Origin: Muscardinus avellanarius
Lineage: Eukaryota; Chordata; Mammalia; Rodentia; Gliridae
Assembly: GCA_963383645.1 (NCBI GenBank)
Contig: OY726560.1
Coordinates: forward strand, 85,981,093 to 86,045,092
DNA: 64,000 nucleotides
Direction of reading: 5' to 3'
The notes beneath the pieces are model-generated. The model saw nothing but the letters and a program-made list of their open reading frames with translations, was not told where the DNA came from and searched no databases. The translations under genes were made by a program, and so were the position numbers. Below, piece by piece: positions 12,668 to 23,760 of the stretch; positions within the stretch are counted from its first letter, which is position 1; the number at the start of each line of letters is the position of its first letter.

Positions 12668-13550
12668 AATTTTATGCACTAGTAATGTTTTCTTAACTTT
12701 TTTTGAAATGTATTTCTTGCTATATGTTTGGTGTGATACCTGATTTTCTGTGTGGATTGTATTGTGTGTGATTCCATAGGTACTCTTTTCTGTGTGGATT
12801 GTATTGTGTGTGATTCCATAGGTACTCTTATGTCTCTTTCTTATTCTGTTCTTTTTTGTTTACTTTCAATACCTCCCCTCCTTTTTGAAATCTTTGGTAT
12901 CAAGGAGGTGGATTATTATGAATAATATTAATTGACATAAGCATAATAATTTTTAGGAATAATATGCATTAGCACAAATATGATGATACTTTTCTCTGAG
13001 TGAATATGTTGGTGAAGGTACTGGCTGATGCCTGCTTAGATATATATGACTACCTCAGCTGGGGAAATTATACCAGAAGACTATCTGCATCCATGCAGAA
13101 CATGCCATATTGAACAAATACACTCTCTTATTGGACTAAGCCACACATGGACAAACAGTATATGAGCTACAGCAACAAACTGTTGAATATTATTTTCTGA
13201 GAACCACTCTGCTGTCTGTGAGGCTGAATGCTGATTTGGCCAGGGCACTCTCTGGTAGCTGCTGGGCTATTTCTTAAAACTAGAGTCAGATGTTCATAGA
13301 CAGAGTTCTCCCATCTGTGAGAAATAAAAACCTGTACCACTGTGATATAAGATCCTGCTGCTGTAATTGGTGAATGACCTCCAGACAATGACCTGTTCTC
13401 CAGTGATTGGTGAGAGTCCTCTGCTGAGGCCCTGATAGACAAAATATGATTCATAATTCCCAATAAATTAAGCAGCATACCTTGACTTCATGCATGTCCA
13501 TGTTTCTGTTGTGAACTCATCACAAAAAAATATATACATTTTCTACTTCC
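12668..13550. other. Unrecognised insert in the array, right part
   Basis: Continuation of the 3786-5395 sequence after the L1. There is no coding frame of note, and CCCTAA-like words restart at about 13555. It contains one exact direct duplication (12746-12829). Toward the end there are two AATAAA words (13322 and 13461). They could mark a transcript end, but nothing else supports a gene. Confidence 0.35.
12746..12829. repeat. 42-bp direct duplication
   Basis: A unit beginning ttctgtgtggattgtattgt is repeated head to tail, the second copy starting at 12788. The copies are identical over the 42 bp, so the event is recent compared with the surrounding decayed sequence. Confidence 0.85.
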
Positions 13551-13844
13551 AAAACAAATTCTAACACCAACCCAATCTTTAACATCCAGCCCTACCTTAA
13601 AAGACAACATACCTTTACCCTAAACTAAATACATCCTAACCATAACCCTAAACATATCCCTATCACCCTAACACTAACACCCATTCCTAAAAGTAACCAT
13701 ACTTTTACCTAATTCCAACCAAAACTCTAATTCTAATACAAAACCTAACTGTAACCTTTTCCTAATTCCAACCACAATCATAAACCTAACTCTAACATTA
13801 ACCTAAAACCTAACACTCATCCCTGTCTAAACATACCCTTTTTT

Positions 13845-14057
13845 ATGCCAGGCGTGGTGGTGCATGCTTGTAATCCCCGCGCTTGGGAGGCAGAGACAGG
13901 AGGATCACACAGGTTCAAAGCCAGCTGCGCTGGCTTAAGAGACCCTGTTTCCAAATAAAAAGTATAACATAGGTATGGGAGTGTAGCCCGGAGGTAGAAG
14001 GGCTTCCAAGAATCCCAATACCATAAAAAAAATAAAAATAAAAAAATAAAATAAAAT
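13845..14057 (+). mobile_element. 7SL/ID composite SINE, full length
   Basis: It starts gccaggcgtggtggtgcatg (the 7SL-derived B1-like head with an A-box-like start), passes through a 'ctgtttccaaataaaaag' linker, and ends with an ID-like tail ('gggagtgtagcccggaggtagaag') and an A-rich end. The flanking duplication aaacatacccttttt lies at 13829 and 14058. It is inserted in the CCCTAA-type array. Confidence 0.9.
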
Positions 14058-14085
14058 AAACATACCCTTTTTCTAATTCAATTTT

Positions 14086-14286
14086 TTTCGGGTCTGGGGA
14101 TGGAACCCAGGGGCATTCGACCTCCGAGCTACACCCCCTGCCCTATTTTTTATTCATTATTTTGAAACCAGGTCTCACTGAGTTGCAGAGGGCCTCACTA
14201 GGTAGCTGAAGCTGTCCGCTAACCGCGATCCTCCTTTCTCAGCCTCCCGAATGCTGGAATTAAAAGCGTGCGCCACCATGCCCAGC
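14086..14286 (-). mobile_element. 7SL/ID composite SINE
   Basis: Minus-strand copy reading 'ggtctggggatggaaccc' at its left and 'gtgcgccaccatgcccagc' at its right on +. It is flanked by tctaattcaatttt at 14072 and 14287, directly next to the previous SINE's target site. Two independent insertions therefore hit the same array unit. Confidence 0.88.
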
Positions 14287-16092
14287 TCTAATTCAATTTT
14301 GAATACTAACTTTAACACAATCCCTAACACAAAAAAATAGCAAAAAACCTAACCATAATTTTTTAAAATTCCAAGCTCAACAAAAACCTATTCTTATTCT
14401 AAACATAACTCTAACCCTAACAGTGAACCTCACCCCTAACAAAAAACATTTACTTTTTGAAATTTCAACCCAAATTCTAACACTAACCCAAACTGTAACA
14501 TCTAGCCATAATCCTAATGCACACAGTACATTTATCCTAATCCAACACAAACCCTAACCTTAACACTAAACTTAACACTCAGCTATACCCTTTTCCTAAT
14601 TCCAATACCAATCCTAATCCTAACACTAACAAACAAAACTAACACAAACCATAACCATAACACTTTTCTAATTCCATCTGCAAAACTAAACCCAAACTTA
14701 ACCCTAACTCTAACCCTACACTAAAACCCAGTCTTAACCCTAACCATACCCTTATTTTAACTCAAACCTCAATTTTAACATTAACCCAAATGCTAACACC
14801 CAACCCTTAGCCAAACCATATATATTTTTTAAACCAACCCAAATTTTAACACTAAATAAGGTTAATACCCAGCCTAACTCTAGTGTACACCATACGCTTA
14901 CCCTTACCCTGACTCCAACATAAACAATAACCTTAAAATTCAGCCTTAAACCAAAACATACCCTTTTTCTAATTCCAATTTCAATTTTATCTCTAACCCT
15001 AATGCACAAAACTACCAAAATCCTAACCATAATCTTTTCCTAATTCCAAGACCAACTATAACACAAACCCTAACCCTAACTTTAATCCTAACACTGACTC
15101 CCAGACCAAACAGGGACCATTTTCTTTTTTCAATTCCAAATGAAATTCTAACTTTAACCCCACCCCTACCCCAAAGCACAACATAAACTCACCCTAAACC
15201 CAACACAAACCCTAACCATAAACTTAGCCCAAACTCTCACTCTAACACTAACACCAGCCCTAATATAAGCATACTCTTTTTATAATTCCAATACTAACCA
15301 TGACTCTTAAAAAAACCCACAAACTATAACATTTTCTTAATTCCAACCCCTACTACAAACCTAACCCTAATACTAACACCCACCACTAAACCTAACAATA
15401 TGTTTTTCATAATTCCAAACAAAATTCTAACACTAAAACCTTAACACACAGCCTTAACCCTAATGCACAGCATACCCTTACCCTAATCCCAACAGAAACC
15501 CTAACCCCAAACCTCCCCTAACACCTAAGCTTAAGCCTAAGCATACCCAGCTTTCTAATTCCAATATTAATCCTAATTCTTACAATAACACTCAGCCCTA
15601 AACCGAATCATTCATTTTTTTAATTCCAACACAAATTTTAACATTAACCAAAACTTTAAATTCCAACCTCAATAATAACAATACCGAACATAACCATATC
15701 CTAATCCTAACCCTCACACTAACACCCAGCCCTAAGTTTAACCATACTATTTACCTAAATCTAATTGCAATCCTAACTCTAACCTTAGCCCTAACTCTAA
15801 ACCTAACAAAAACAGCCATCCACATCCTGATTCATATTTGTTTCATTCCAAAATAAATTCTAACACTAAACCTTAAAACTCAGCCTTAACCTTAATACAT
15901 AACATATCCTTACCATAAATTCAACAACAACAATGATAACAACAACAACAACAACAACAACACTCTAATCTTAACTCTAACATTAACATTAATGCTCACC
16001 CTAACATTAAATCCCAGGACTAACCATAGCATAATATTTCTTAATTCTTATGCAATCCTAATTCAAACAAAAAATTAAAACAAACCCTAATC

Positions 16093-16106
16093 AAAACCTT
16101 TTCCTA
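16093..16106. repeat. Target-site duplication of ORF2-less L1 copy 1 (left)
   Basis: aaaaccttttccta here matches aaaaacttttccta at 19249-19262 with one mismatch. The word belongs to the CCCTAA-type array, showing that the element landed inside the array. Confidence 0.85.
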
Positions 16107-16117
16107 GGACTTCCGGG

Positions 16118-16126
16118 AAGATGGCG
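16118..16126 (+). promoter_or_regulatory. YY1-type motif at the L1 5' end
   Basis: AAGATGGCG occurs 12 bases from the start of the element, the position where YY1 directs start-site choice in other L1s. Copy 3 has the same word on the minus strand at 42696-42704. The role is inferred from the family. Confidence 0.55.
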
Positions 16127-17064
16127 ATGGAGCAAAGTGGGGCTTACGAGCCCTGCTAACAACCAATCTCTATTACTACAAAATCAGCACCTTTTATAGC
16201 CAGAAAACACCATCAGCAAAGAAACAAAAAAATGTAATTACAAGGGACAGAGAAAAAGAGGGCTGGAAAAATGAGACACCAGAAAGAAACCAGACTGCAG
16301 TGCAGTGGCTGGAGCCACAGTGCGGAGTGGCGGGCGCCATCTTCCCTTGCAGCACCAGGCTCCAGAGAGGAGGGGGACTCAGAATGGAGCTCAGAGCCAA
16401 AGAGGAGATACGCCATCCTCACGCCCGAGGACACGGCAGCAGTGCCTTACTGCCAGCGGCAGCGGTGAATTCACTGGACAGCTCCAGACCAACGTACCCA
16501 ACAGCCCACCAGGCTCTAGAGAGGAGCGGCGGACAGCGAGCCAAGGTGAGCCACTATAGATAGGCCGGGAGGAATTTGGCAGATTTCTCGGCGCAGGGAG
16601 CATCTAAAGCTCCCAGTGGCTAGGCTCAGCACACCCTTCAGGGAATCAGAGCAGAGCTCAAAACCAGAGAAGAAATACACCAGCCTCATGGCCGAGGGCG
16701 TGACAGTGGTGCCATATTGCCACCGGCGGCATCAGCAGCAAATTCACCGAGTCCACTACAGCTCCATCGGCACACTCATCCACACTAAGTCAAATTGAGG
16801 CCCCTAGAGGAGAAATTCCAGTACTGCACTCCCAGGAACTTGACCAAGTGGGGGAGTGGCAGTGGCAGAGACACCATAGGAGAATGCCCAACCTGGCCCC
16901 CCCCATGGTCTAAAGCAGCCTCATTTGACTCCCTGGGTCTGAGACTCTGCGATACAACTTAATAAAGGAGTACTGGGGACTGAGATCCAGAGCACCTTAA
17001 GTGAAGTCTTAGTGACCCAAGGGAAGAACCCAGAGAAGGCACAAACTTCCAAAATCATAGAAAA

Positions 17065-17973
17065 GAGAAATAACAATGGAGCAATGAATGCCCACAACCC
17101 CACAACATCAGAACCTGATAAAACAGAAATTAGAGATTTCTAGAAGTTCAAATCAGGAAAATAACTGTAGAAATAATAGAGCTGTTTCAAAAAGAATTCA
17201 GAGAGAGCCAAAAAGAGATAAAGGATGTAATTAATGAAGTAAAGTCCTCAATTCAAAGTACAAACAACCAATTAGACCACATGGAGAATAGAATCTCGCT
17301 CTTAGAAGATGATCACTCCAAAAATGGACACATAGTTTCTAATTTAGAAAAAAAAATCTGACAGCAGGAATCTGACATTGAAGAAATATGGGCCCAATTT
17401 AAGAGAACTAGCCTAAGAATAATTGGAATAGAGGAGGGAAAAGAAGGTGAAACCAAAGGGATCAACAATCTCTTCAAGGAAGTAATAGCAGAAAATTTTC
17501 CAAACATAGAACAAGAGGTTGATACACAGGTCCAGGAAACTTATAGAACTCCCTTTAGACAGGATCGGAGAAGAGGATCCCCACGCCACATAATTGTCAA
17601 AGTGACCAATGTGGAAGCCAAGCAGAGAATCTTAAAGGCAACAAAAACAAAGGGCCAAGTGACATTAAGAGGCAAACCAATTAGAATCACTCCAGACTTC
17701 CCAAACCAAGTCATGAGAGCCAGACGGGCTTGGAATAACATATTCCATACTCTGAAAGAACACAACTTCCAGCCAAAAATTTCCTACCCAGCAAAACTTT
17801 CTATCAAATTAGATGGGGAAATAAGAAGCTTCCATGACAAACAGCAACTGAAGGAATTTATGTCTTCAAAACCAGCACTAGAGAAAATACTCAAAGAGAT
17901 TAACTACAAAGAAGAATTAGGTAACACACACCAGAACCAGAGAAACAAGATTTTCCATCCAATAGACAACTAA
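17065..17973 (+). pseudogene. L1 ORF1 of copy 1, start codon lost
   Basis: The usual MGKRNN start is ATA instead of ATG at about 17058-17065 ('atcatagaaaagagaaataac'). A stop-like change follows near 17134 and another in 'aaaatctgacagcagg' (about 17355). The RNA-binding/C-terminal half is open (17602-17973; TNVEAKQRILKATKTKGQV, then RITPDFPNQVMRARRAWNN). It ends with ...HPIDN before a TAA. It is a decayed ORF1p that packaged RNA when the element was young. Confidence 0.85.
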
Positions 17974-18265
17974 TATTGGTTATCTGTGGAGATTCATTAT
18001 TTATGTTAGTCTTTTACATATCTCTAAATTGCATTGTTTGCTTTTATTGTTGCTAATTTTTAGGATTTCTAGTTGGAATATTAATATACTTTCAGGTATA
18101 GCATTTGAAAATATTTTATCTCATTCTATCAGTAACTTTTAACTCTGTTTACACTGTCTTTGGATATACAACTTTTTTTTTAATTTTTGGGGAGTTTGTT
18201 TACCTTTCTGTTGCCTGTGCCATTGAAATCATATCCAAGAAATCACTGCCAATTTCAATGTTGTG

Positions 18266-18470
18266 TGTTTTTTTTTTTTTTTTTTTTGGTGGTACTGGGG
18301 TTCCTGGAAGCCCTTCTACCTCTGGGCTACACTCCCAGACCTATGTTTACATTTTATATTTGAAAGCAGGGTCTTGTAAGCCAGTGCACGTGGCTAGCTT
18401 CGAACCTGTGCGATCCTCCTGTCTCTGCCTCCCAAGCGCGGGGACTACAAGTGTGCGCCACTTCGCCCAG
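18266..18470 (-). mobile_element. 7SL/ID composite SINE inside ORF2-less L1
   Basis: Starts with a long T run (poly-A of the minus strand), then 'ggtggtactggggttcctgg', and ends 'gtgcgccacttcgcccag'. The duplication caatgttgtg at 18256-18265 and 18471-18480 is exact. It inserted after the host element, within the antisense module. Confidence 0.92.
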
Positions 18471-19262
18471 CAATGTTGTGAGGTTTAATGACCCAGATTG
18501 TCTTCTAAAAGTTTATAGTCTTAAGATTTATATTTAGGTCTTTTATCTATTTTGAGTTAATATTTGTATATGGTGTTAGGTAAGGGTCCAATTTTATTCT
18601 TTTTCATGTAATTATTATTTTTCAACAATATTTAGTCAAAAGATTATTATTTTCTCCACCAAATGTTTGTGGAAACCTTGTCAAAAATAACTTGACAATA
18701 TATGGAAGAATTTATCTCTAGGCTTTTATTTAACTCCAATGGTTTATATATCTGCCTTTATAATAGTACTACACTGTTTAAATTATTGTAGCTTTATATG
18801 GTTTGAAATCAGAAAATATATATCTTCTAGCTTTGTTCTTTTTCAAGATCATTTTGGGTATCTAGAGTCCATATTCCATATTAGGATAGATTTTTTTTCT
18901 GAAAAATAAATAAATAAATGTATGACAGTTTCACCTAAAAAATATTCTCTGGTAAGAAAGAAAGCAAAAAGAAATATTGAAATGTTATCTTTACACCATC
19001 AAAAGCTTGGTATCAGACAAATGAAATTGTTCTTTGAGATTATCATTGGTAATTTTGGATAAATTGCTATAATACTAGATGTCAACCACTAAGCCAAGCA
19101 TGGGAAGGAGGGATGGGGAGGGAACAGGGTGGGAATTGGGTAGGGACTAATTGGGCGATGTGTGCATGTATGTCTACAAAAGCTTTTTTTTTTAAATCCC
19201 ATTATGATGTATGAATACAGTGCACCAATAAATAAAGTAAAAAAAAAAAAAAACTTTTCCTA

Positions 19263-20100
19263 AATCCAGATTCCATCCTAATCCTAACCCTTTCCTTAAT
19301 CCTAATACCCAGCAATAACCCAAACTATATTATTTTACTAATTCAAACTGAAATTCTAACACTAACTCAAAACTTAACATCCAGCTCTAACCCAAAGGCA
19401 CACCATATCCTTACCATAAACCCTAACTCTAACCCTTACCCTATCACTATTACCCAGCCCTAACCATAAGCATACCCTTTTCCTAATCTAAACTCAACCA
19501 AAAATAAAAATGAACCCCAAACTTGACCTTTTCCTAGTTCAAAGTCAATCATAACACTAAACCAAAACCTAACTTTAATCCTATAACTACACCCAGCACT
19601 AACACTAACAATAAGCTTTTAATTCTAATCCAAACCCTAACTAACCCTGACCCTAATTCTTACTCTAACCCTGACCCCAGCCCTAACAAAAAACAATTTT
19701 CTTTTCTAATTTCAGCCAAAATTCTAACAGTAATCTAAATTGTAACACCTATCCTTACCCTAATGTATGCCATACCATTACCCTAACCCCAACTAAAACA
19801 CTAACCTTAATTTTAACCCTAACACCCAGCCCTAAGATTAACCATACCCTTTTCTTAAATCCAATTCTAATTCCAACCCTAACCCTAACACTAACAAGGC
19901 AAAACTAACATAAACCTAACCATAACCTTTTTCTAATTTCAACGCCAATCCTAACCATAATCTTAACTATCCCTAACACTGATCCTAGCTCTAACCTGCA
20001 CCATATATTTTTTCTAATAACAACCTCTATCCTAACCTAGGCCTAAAACTAAATGTAACCATAACACCCAATCCCAAGTCTATCATACTCCACTCCCAGA
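19263..20100. repeat. Degenerate CCCTAA-type array (block 3)
   Basis: Continues block 2 after the ORF2-less L1. The landmark word occurs near 19368 and 19738 (about 370 bp apart), with the same spacer order as in the other blocks. The array fades out near 20060-20100 into the short unique stretch before copy 2. Confidence 0.82.
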
Positions 20101-20160
20101 CCATGCTTCCTGCCAAATCTGTATGTTTTAATAAAAAATCCCTAGAAAAATGTAACCATA

Positions 20161-20173
20161 CAGATTTTTTTTT
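20161..20173. repeat. Target-site duplication of ORF2-less L1 copy 2 (left)
   Basis: cag followed by A and nine Ts matches 22968-22980. Part of the word is a T run, so the exact length is uncertain. Confidence 0.65.
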
Positions 20174-20564
20174 CTTTTTTTTTTTAATTTTATTTTATTG
20201 GTGCACTGTATTCATATATCATAGTAGGATACAAACTTTTGTAGACATACATGCACACATCGCCCAGTCAGCCCCCACCCGATCCCCACCCCATTCTCTC
20301 CCCATCCCTCCCTCCCATGCTTGGCTTAGTGGTTGACATCTAGTATTATAGTAATTTATCCAAAATTAAAAATGATAATCTCACATAACAGTTTCATTTG
20401 TCTAATGCCAAGCTTTTGATGATTTAAAGATAACATTTCAATATTTCTTTTTGCTTTCTTTCTTACCAGAGCATATTTTTTTCTGTTTTTTTTTTTGTGA
20501 AACTATCATATATTTATATATTTATTTTTCAGAAAAAAATCTATCCTAATATGGAATATGAATT

Positions 20565-21240
20565 CTAGATACCCAAAACGATCTTGAAGAAGAACAAAGC
20601 TAGGAGATATATATTTTCTGATTTCAAACCATATAAAGCTACAATAATTGAAACAGTGTAGTACTGTTCTAAAGGCAGATATATAGACCATTGGAGTTAA
20701 ATACAAGCCTAGAGCTAAATTCTTCCCTATATTGTCAAGTTATTTTTGACAAGGTTTCCACGAACATTTGGTGGTGGAAATAATATTCTTTTAACTAAAT
20801 ATTGTTGAAAAATAATAATTACATGGAAAAGAATAAAATTGGACCCTTACCTAATCCCACATACAAGTATTAACTCAAACTAGATAAAAGACCTAAATAT
20901 AAATCTTAAGACTATAAACTTTTAGAAGAAAATCTGGGTCATAAAACCTCACAACATTGAAATTGGCAGTGAGTTCTTGGATATGATTTCAATGGCACAG
21001 GCAACAGAAGAATATACAAACTCCCTAAAAAATAAAAAAAATATTGTATATCCAAAGACAATGTAAACAGAGTTAAAAGTTACTAATAGAATTGGATAAA
21101 ATATTTCCAAATGCTATATCTGAAGGTATATTAATATCCCAACTAGAAATCCTAAAAATTAACAACAATAAAGTCAAACAATACAATTTAGAGATAGGTA
21201 AAAGACTAACATAAATTATGAATCTCCACAGATAACCAAT
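20565..21240 (+). pseudogene. Antisense ancient L1 ORF2 module in copy 2
   Basis: On + it reads like a decayed ORF2 3' part from the 'gatttcaaaccatataaagc' region (20617) through 'ggacccttacctaatccc' (20841) and 'gatatgatttcaatggcacagg' (20980) to 'gataaaatatttccaaatgc' (21096) and 'aaaagactaacataaa' (21200). This reaches about 170 bp further than the module in the full-length L1, which stops at 'gttaaaagttact' (about 6325). Confidence 0.78.
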
Positions 21241-21294
21241 CTTAGTTGTCTGTTGGATGGAAACTCTTGTTTCTCTGGTTCTGGTGAGTGTTAC

Positions 21295-22161
21295 CTATTT
21301 CTTCTTTGTAGTTAATCTCTTTGAGTATTTTTCTAGCGCTGGTTTTGAAGACATAAATTCCTTCAGTTTCTGTTTGTCATGGAAGCTTCTTATTTCTCCA
21401 TCTAATTTGATAGAAAGTTTTGCTGGATAGGAAATTTTTGGCTGGAAGTTGTTTTCTTTCAGAGTTTGGAATATGTTACTCCAAGCCCTTCTGGCTCTCA
21501 TGACTTGGTTTGGGAAGTCTGGAGTGATTCTAATTGGTTTGCCTCTGAATGTCACTTGGCCCTTTGTTTTTGTTGCCTTTAAGATTCTCTGCTTGGCTTC
21601 CACATTGGTCATTTTGACAATTATGTGGCGTGGGGATCCTCTTCTCCGATCCTGTCTAAAGGGAGTTCTATAAGTTTCCTGGACCTGTGTATCAACCTCT
21701 TGCTCTATGTTTGGAAAATTTTCTGCTATTACTTCCTTGAAGAGATTGTTGATCCCTTTGGTTTCACTTTCTTTTCCCTCCTCTATTCCAATTATTCTTA
21801 GGTTAGCTCTCTTAAGATGGGCCCATATTTCTTCAATGTCAGATTCCTGCTGTTGGATATTTTTTTCTAGATTAGAAACTATGCGTTCATTTTTGGATTG
21901 CTCATCTTCTAAGAGCGAGATTCTGTTCTCCATGTGGTCTAATCGGTTGTTTGTGCTTTGAATTGAGGCCTTTACTTCATTAATTGCATCCTTTATCTCT
22001 TTTTGGCTCTCTCTGAGTTCTTTTCGAAGCACCTCTATTATTTCTACAGTTATTTTCCTGATTTGATCTTCTAGAAATCTCTGATTTTCTGTTTTATCGG
22101 GTTCTGATGTTGTGGGGTTGTGGGCGGCATTCATTGCTCCAGTATTATTCCTCTTTCCCAT
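21295..22161 (-). CDS. L1 ORF1-like protein, nearly intact
   Basis: An open frame of 288 codons from ATG at 22161 (MGKRNNTGAMNA). Upstream in-frame codons exist but begin with GTG, so this ATG, which matches the start in related copies, is preferred. Residues about 25-110 form a charged coiled coil (DQIRKITVEIIEVLRKEL, then repeated heptads). The middle holds the RNA-recognition part (NLRIIGIEEG, FKEVIAENFPNIE) and the C-terminal domain has RITPDFPNQVMRARRAW. The last about 15 residues are out of frame: one base is missing near 21335 relative to the copies at 17890 and 41085. The protein would trimerise and bind RNA. It could serve as a donor of ORF1p for non-autonomous copies, but expression is not shown. 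Confidence 0.8.
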   Translation of the reverse strand: MGKRNNTGAMNAAHNPTTSEPDKTENQRFLEDQIRKITVEIIEVLRKELRESQKEIKDAINEVKASIQSTNNRLDHMENRISLLEDEQSKNERIVSNLEKNIQQQESDIEEIWAHLKRANLRIIGIEEGKESETKGINNLFKEVIAENFPNIEQEVDTQVQETYRTPFRQDRRRGSPRHIIVKMTNVEAKQRILKATKTKGQVTFRGKPIRITPDFPNQVMRARRAWSNIFQTLKENNFQPKISYPAKLSIKLDGEIRSFHDKQKLKEFMSSKPALEKYSKRLTTKKK

Positions 22162-22967
22162 GATTTCGGATGTTTGTGCCTTCTCTGGGTTCTTCCCTTG
22201 GGTCACTATGACTTCACTTAAGGTGTTCTGGATCTCGAGTCAGTAGTATCTCAGACCCCACTACTCCTTTACTGGGTTTTATCACAGAGTCTCCGACCCA
22301 GGGAGTCAATAGAGGCTGCTTTAAACTATGGGGGGTGCCAGGTTGCACATTCTCCTATGGTGTGATATCTCTGCCACCACCACTCCCTCACTGGGTACAG
22401 TGAGGTACCTCACTATACCTCAGTGAGGTACAGTACTGGGATTTCTCCTCTGTGGCCCGCAATTTGACTCACTGTTCTTGAGTACGCAGATGTAGCTGTA
22501 CTGGATTCGGCGAATTCACTGCTGCTGCCGCCGCCGGTGGCAATATGGCGCCGCGGCCACGCCCTCGGCCATGAGGCTGGCGTATTTTTTCTTCTCTGGT
22601 TTTGATTTCCACTCTGAATCTCTGCAGCGTGTGCTGAGCTCAGCCACTGGGAGCTTTAAATCCTCTCTGCGCCGAAAGGTCCCGCCTGGCTGTTCCGCAG
22701 CGGCTCACCTCAGCTTGCTGTAGCCGTCCGATGAGTTCGCCGCTGCCGCCGGCAGTATGGTGCTGCTGCCGCGTCCTCAGGCGCGTGTGTCTCCTCTGTG
22801 GCCCTGAGCTCTGTTCTCAGTCCGCATTCTCTCTGGAGCCTGTTGGTTTTTTTGTTTTTGTTTTTCTGGTGATGGTGTTTTCTGGCTATGAAAGGCGCTG
22901 GTTTTGTGGTAATGGAGACTGGTTGTTAGCAGGGCTCTTAAGCCCCGCTTTTCTCGGTCGCCATTTC

Positions 22968-22980
22968 CAGATTTTTTTTT
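22968..22980. repeat. Target-site duplication of ORF2-less L1 copy 2 (right)
   Basis: Pairs with 20161-20173. Confidence 0.65.
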
Positions 22981-23229
22981 ACAGAAGACCTTGACTTAGC
23001 TATTTCTGAGAATGTAATCTACTGTAGTATGTGTCTATTGCTCTCATGTAATCTGTAGTCACTAATAACCTCCTAAGCTTCAGTAGGCAGCCAAGGCCAT
23101 ATCTTAGACTAAAGCACATTGAGAGAAAAACTTTGTTCTTTTTCTTGGGAGTGTCTCACAAGACTCAATTTGTTTCTTCATAAGATACTTCCATTAGCCT
23201 ATGTCTCAACATCTTCCCTTTTTTGTTTT

Positions 23230-23760
23230 TTAAATGTAACACAGCAAAGGCCATAGCATTGTGGGTTTTTTGATCCCTACATATTCATTTGCTATGCAGG
23301 AGAATCCTAGAACAAAGTAGAAAAAGACACATAGTTATAACAACAAGACTAGAGATAAAACTGTGAGTCATATTTTGACACTGTGTGTGGGTCTATCACC
23401 TGAAGAGGTAGAGATATTCCTTTTGCCAAGTCATCATCTGAAATTCCAGGGATTTACTTAGTGAAAGTATTGAGAACAGCCTTTTGATATGGATCCTTAT
23501 CCAGGCTAAAGTTTTCCTGAAGATTTTTTAAATGGTATTTAATCTCTCTCCAGATATTATTATTCAGATTAATTTCAGCAAGATCAATGCAAAAATAAGT
23601 GGTATTTTAGTCACATTTTATAGATTTTTTTTAATATCAATCAATTGCTCATCCAAACATTTTACAGCTTATTGCAGATATGGTACTTTGGACCCAAATT
23701 ATTTATTGATCTGAGGTTGTCTACCCAAAGAGCATGAGAATACTTCATGAGCCAGTATTG
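23230..23760 (-). pseudogene. Betaretrovirus-like env remnant, TM ectodomain part
   Basis: On the minus strand a weak open stretch (about 23600-23380) has the pattern of a retroviral transmembrane subunit: a Trp-led helix with charged heptads, then a leucine-rich segment, broken by stops and frame shifts. It lies downstream, in minus orientation, of the cleavage-site and fusion-peptide remnant at 24960-25110, separated by an LTR-like repeat. I read it as the second part of the same dead env, but the match is from pattern alone. It is inactive, with multiple stops. Confidence 0.4.

Larger units (their letters stand above)
13550..16092. repeat. Degenerate CCCTAA-type array (block 2)
   Basis: Same higher-order repeat as block 1, with the C-rich strand on +. 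The 'actttaacacccagcc' landmark (variants) occurs near 13573, 14490, 14841, 15435 and 15870. The gap 14490-14841 is one unit of about 350 bp, and 14841-15435 is about two units. Two SINEs interrupt it at 13845-14286. A small (aac)n tract lies at about 15922-15961. The block ends at the ORF2-less L1, whose duplicated target word is part of the array. Confidence 0.85.
16107..19248 (+). mobile_element. ORF2-less L1 (HAL1-like chimera), copy 1
   Basis: Element order: L1 5'UTR beginning gacttccgggaagatggcg, ORF1 (about 17065-17973), then about 0.9 kb of ancient L1 ORF2 in antisense (17975-18870, interrupted by a SINE), then an L1-type 3' end with 'ggatggggagggaa', 'gtgcatgtatgtctac', a caccaataaa signal and poly-A. 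No ORF2 is present between ORF1 and the 3' end. Target-site duplications of 14 bp and a complete 5' start show it moved as a unit, so the deletion predates insertion. HAL1 ('half L1') elements are the known precedent for ORF1-only L1s; they need another L1's ORF2p. The antisense module is not part of any HAL1 I know. Confidence 0.88.
20174..22967 (-). mobile_element. ORF2-less L1 (HAL1-like chimera), copy 2, 2794 bp
   Basis: Same plan as copy 1 on the minus strand: 5'UTR (22967-22162), ORF1 (22161-21295), antisense ancient L1 ORF2 (about 21240-20565), L1 3' end and poly-A (the T run at 20174). The 3' end lies about 60 bp right of the CCCTAA-type array. A short loss at the 5' tip removes the motif next to 'ggtcgccat'. 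It is the youngest-looking copy because its ORF1 is almost intact. Its length equals that of copy 3 exactly, as expected of full-length members of one family. Confidence 0.88.
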
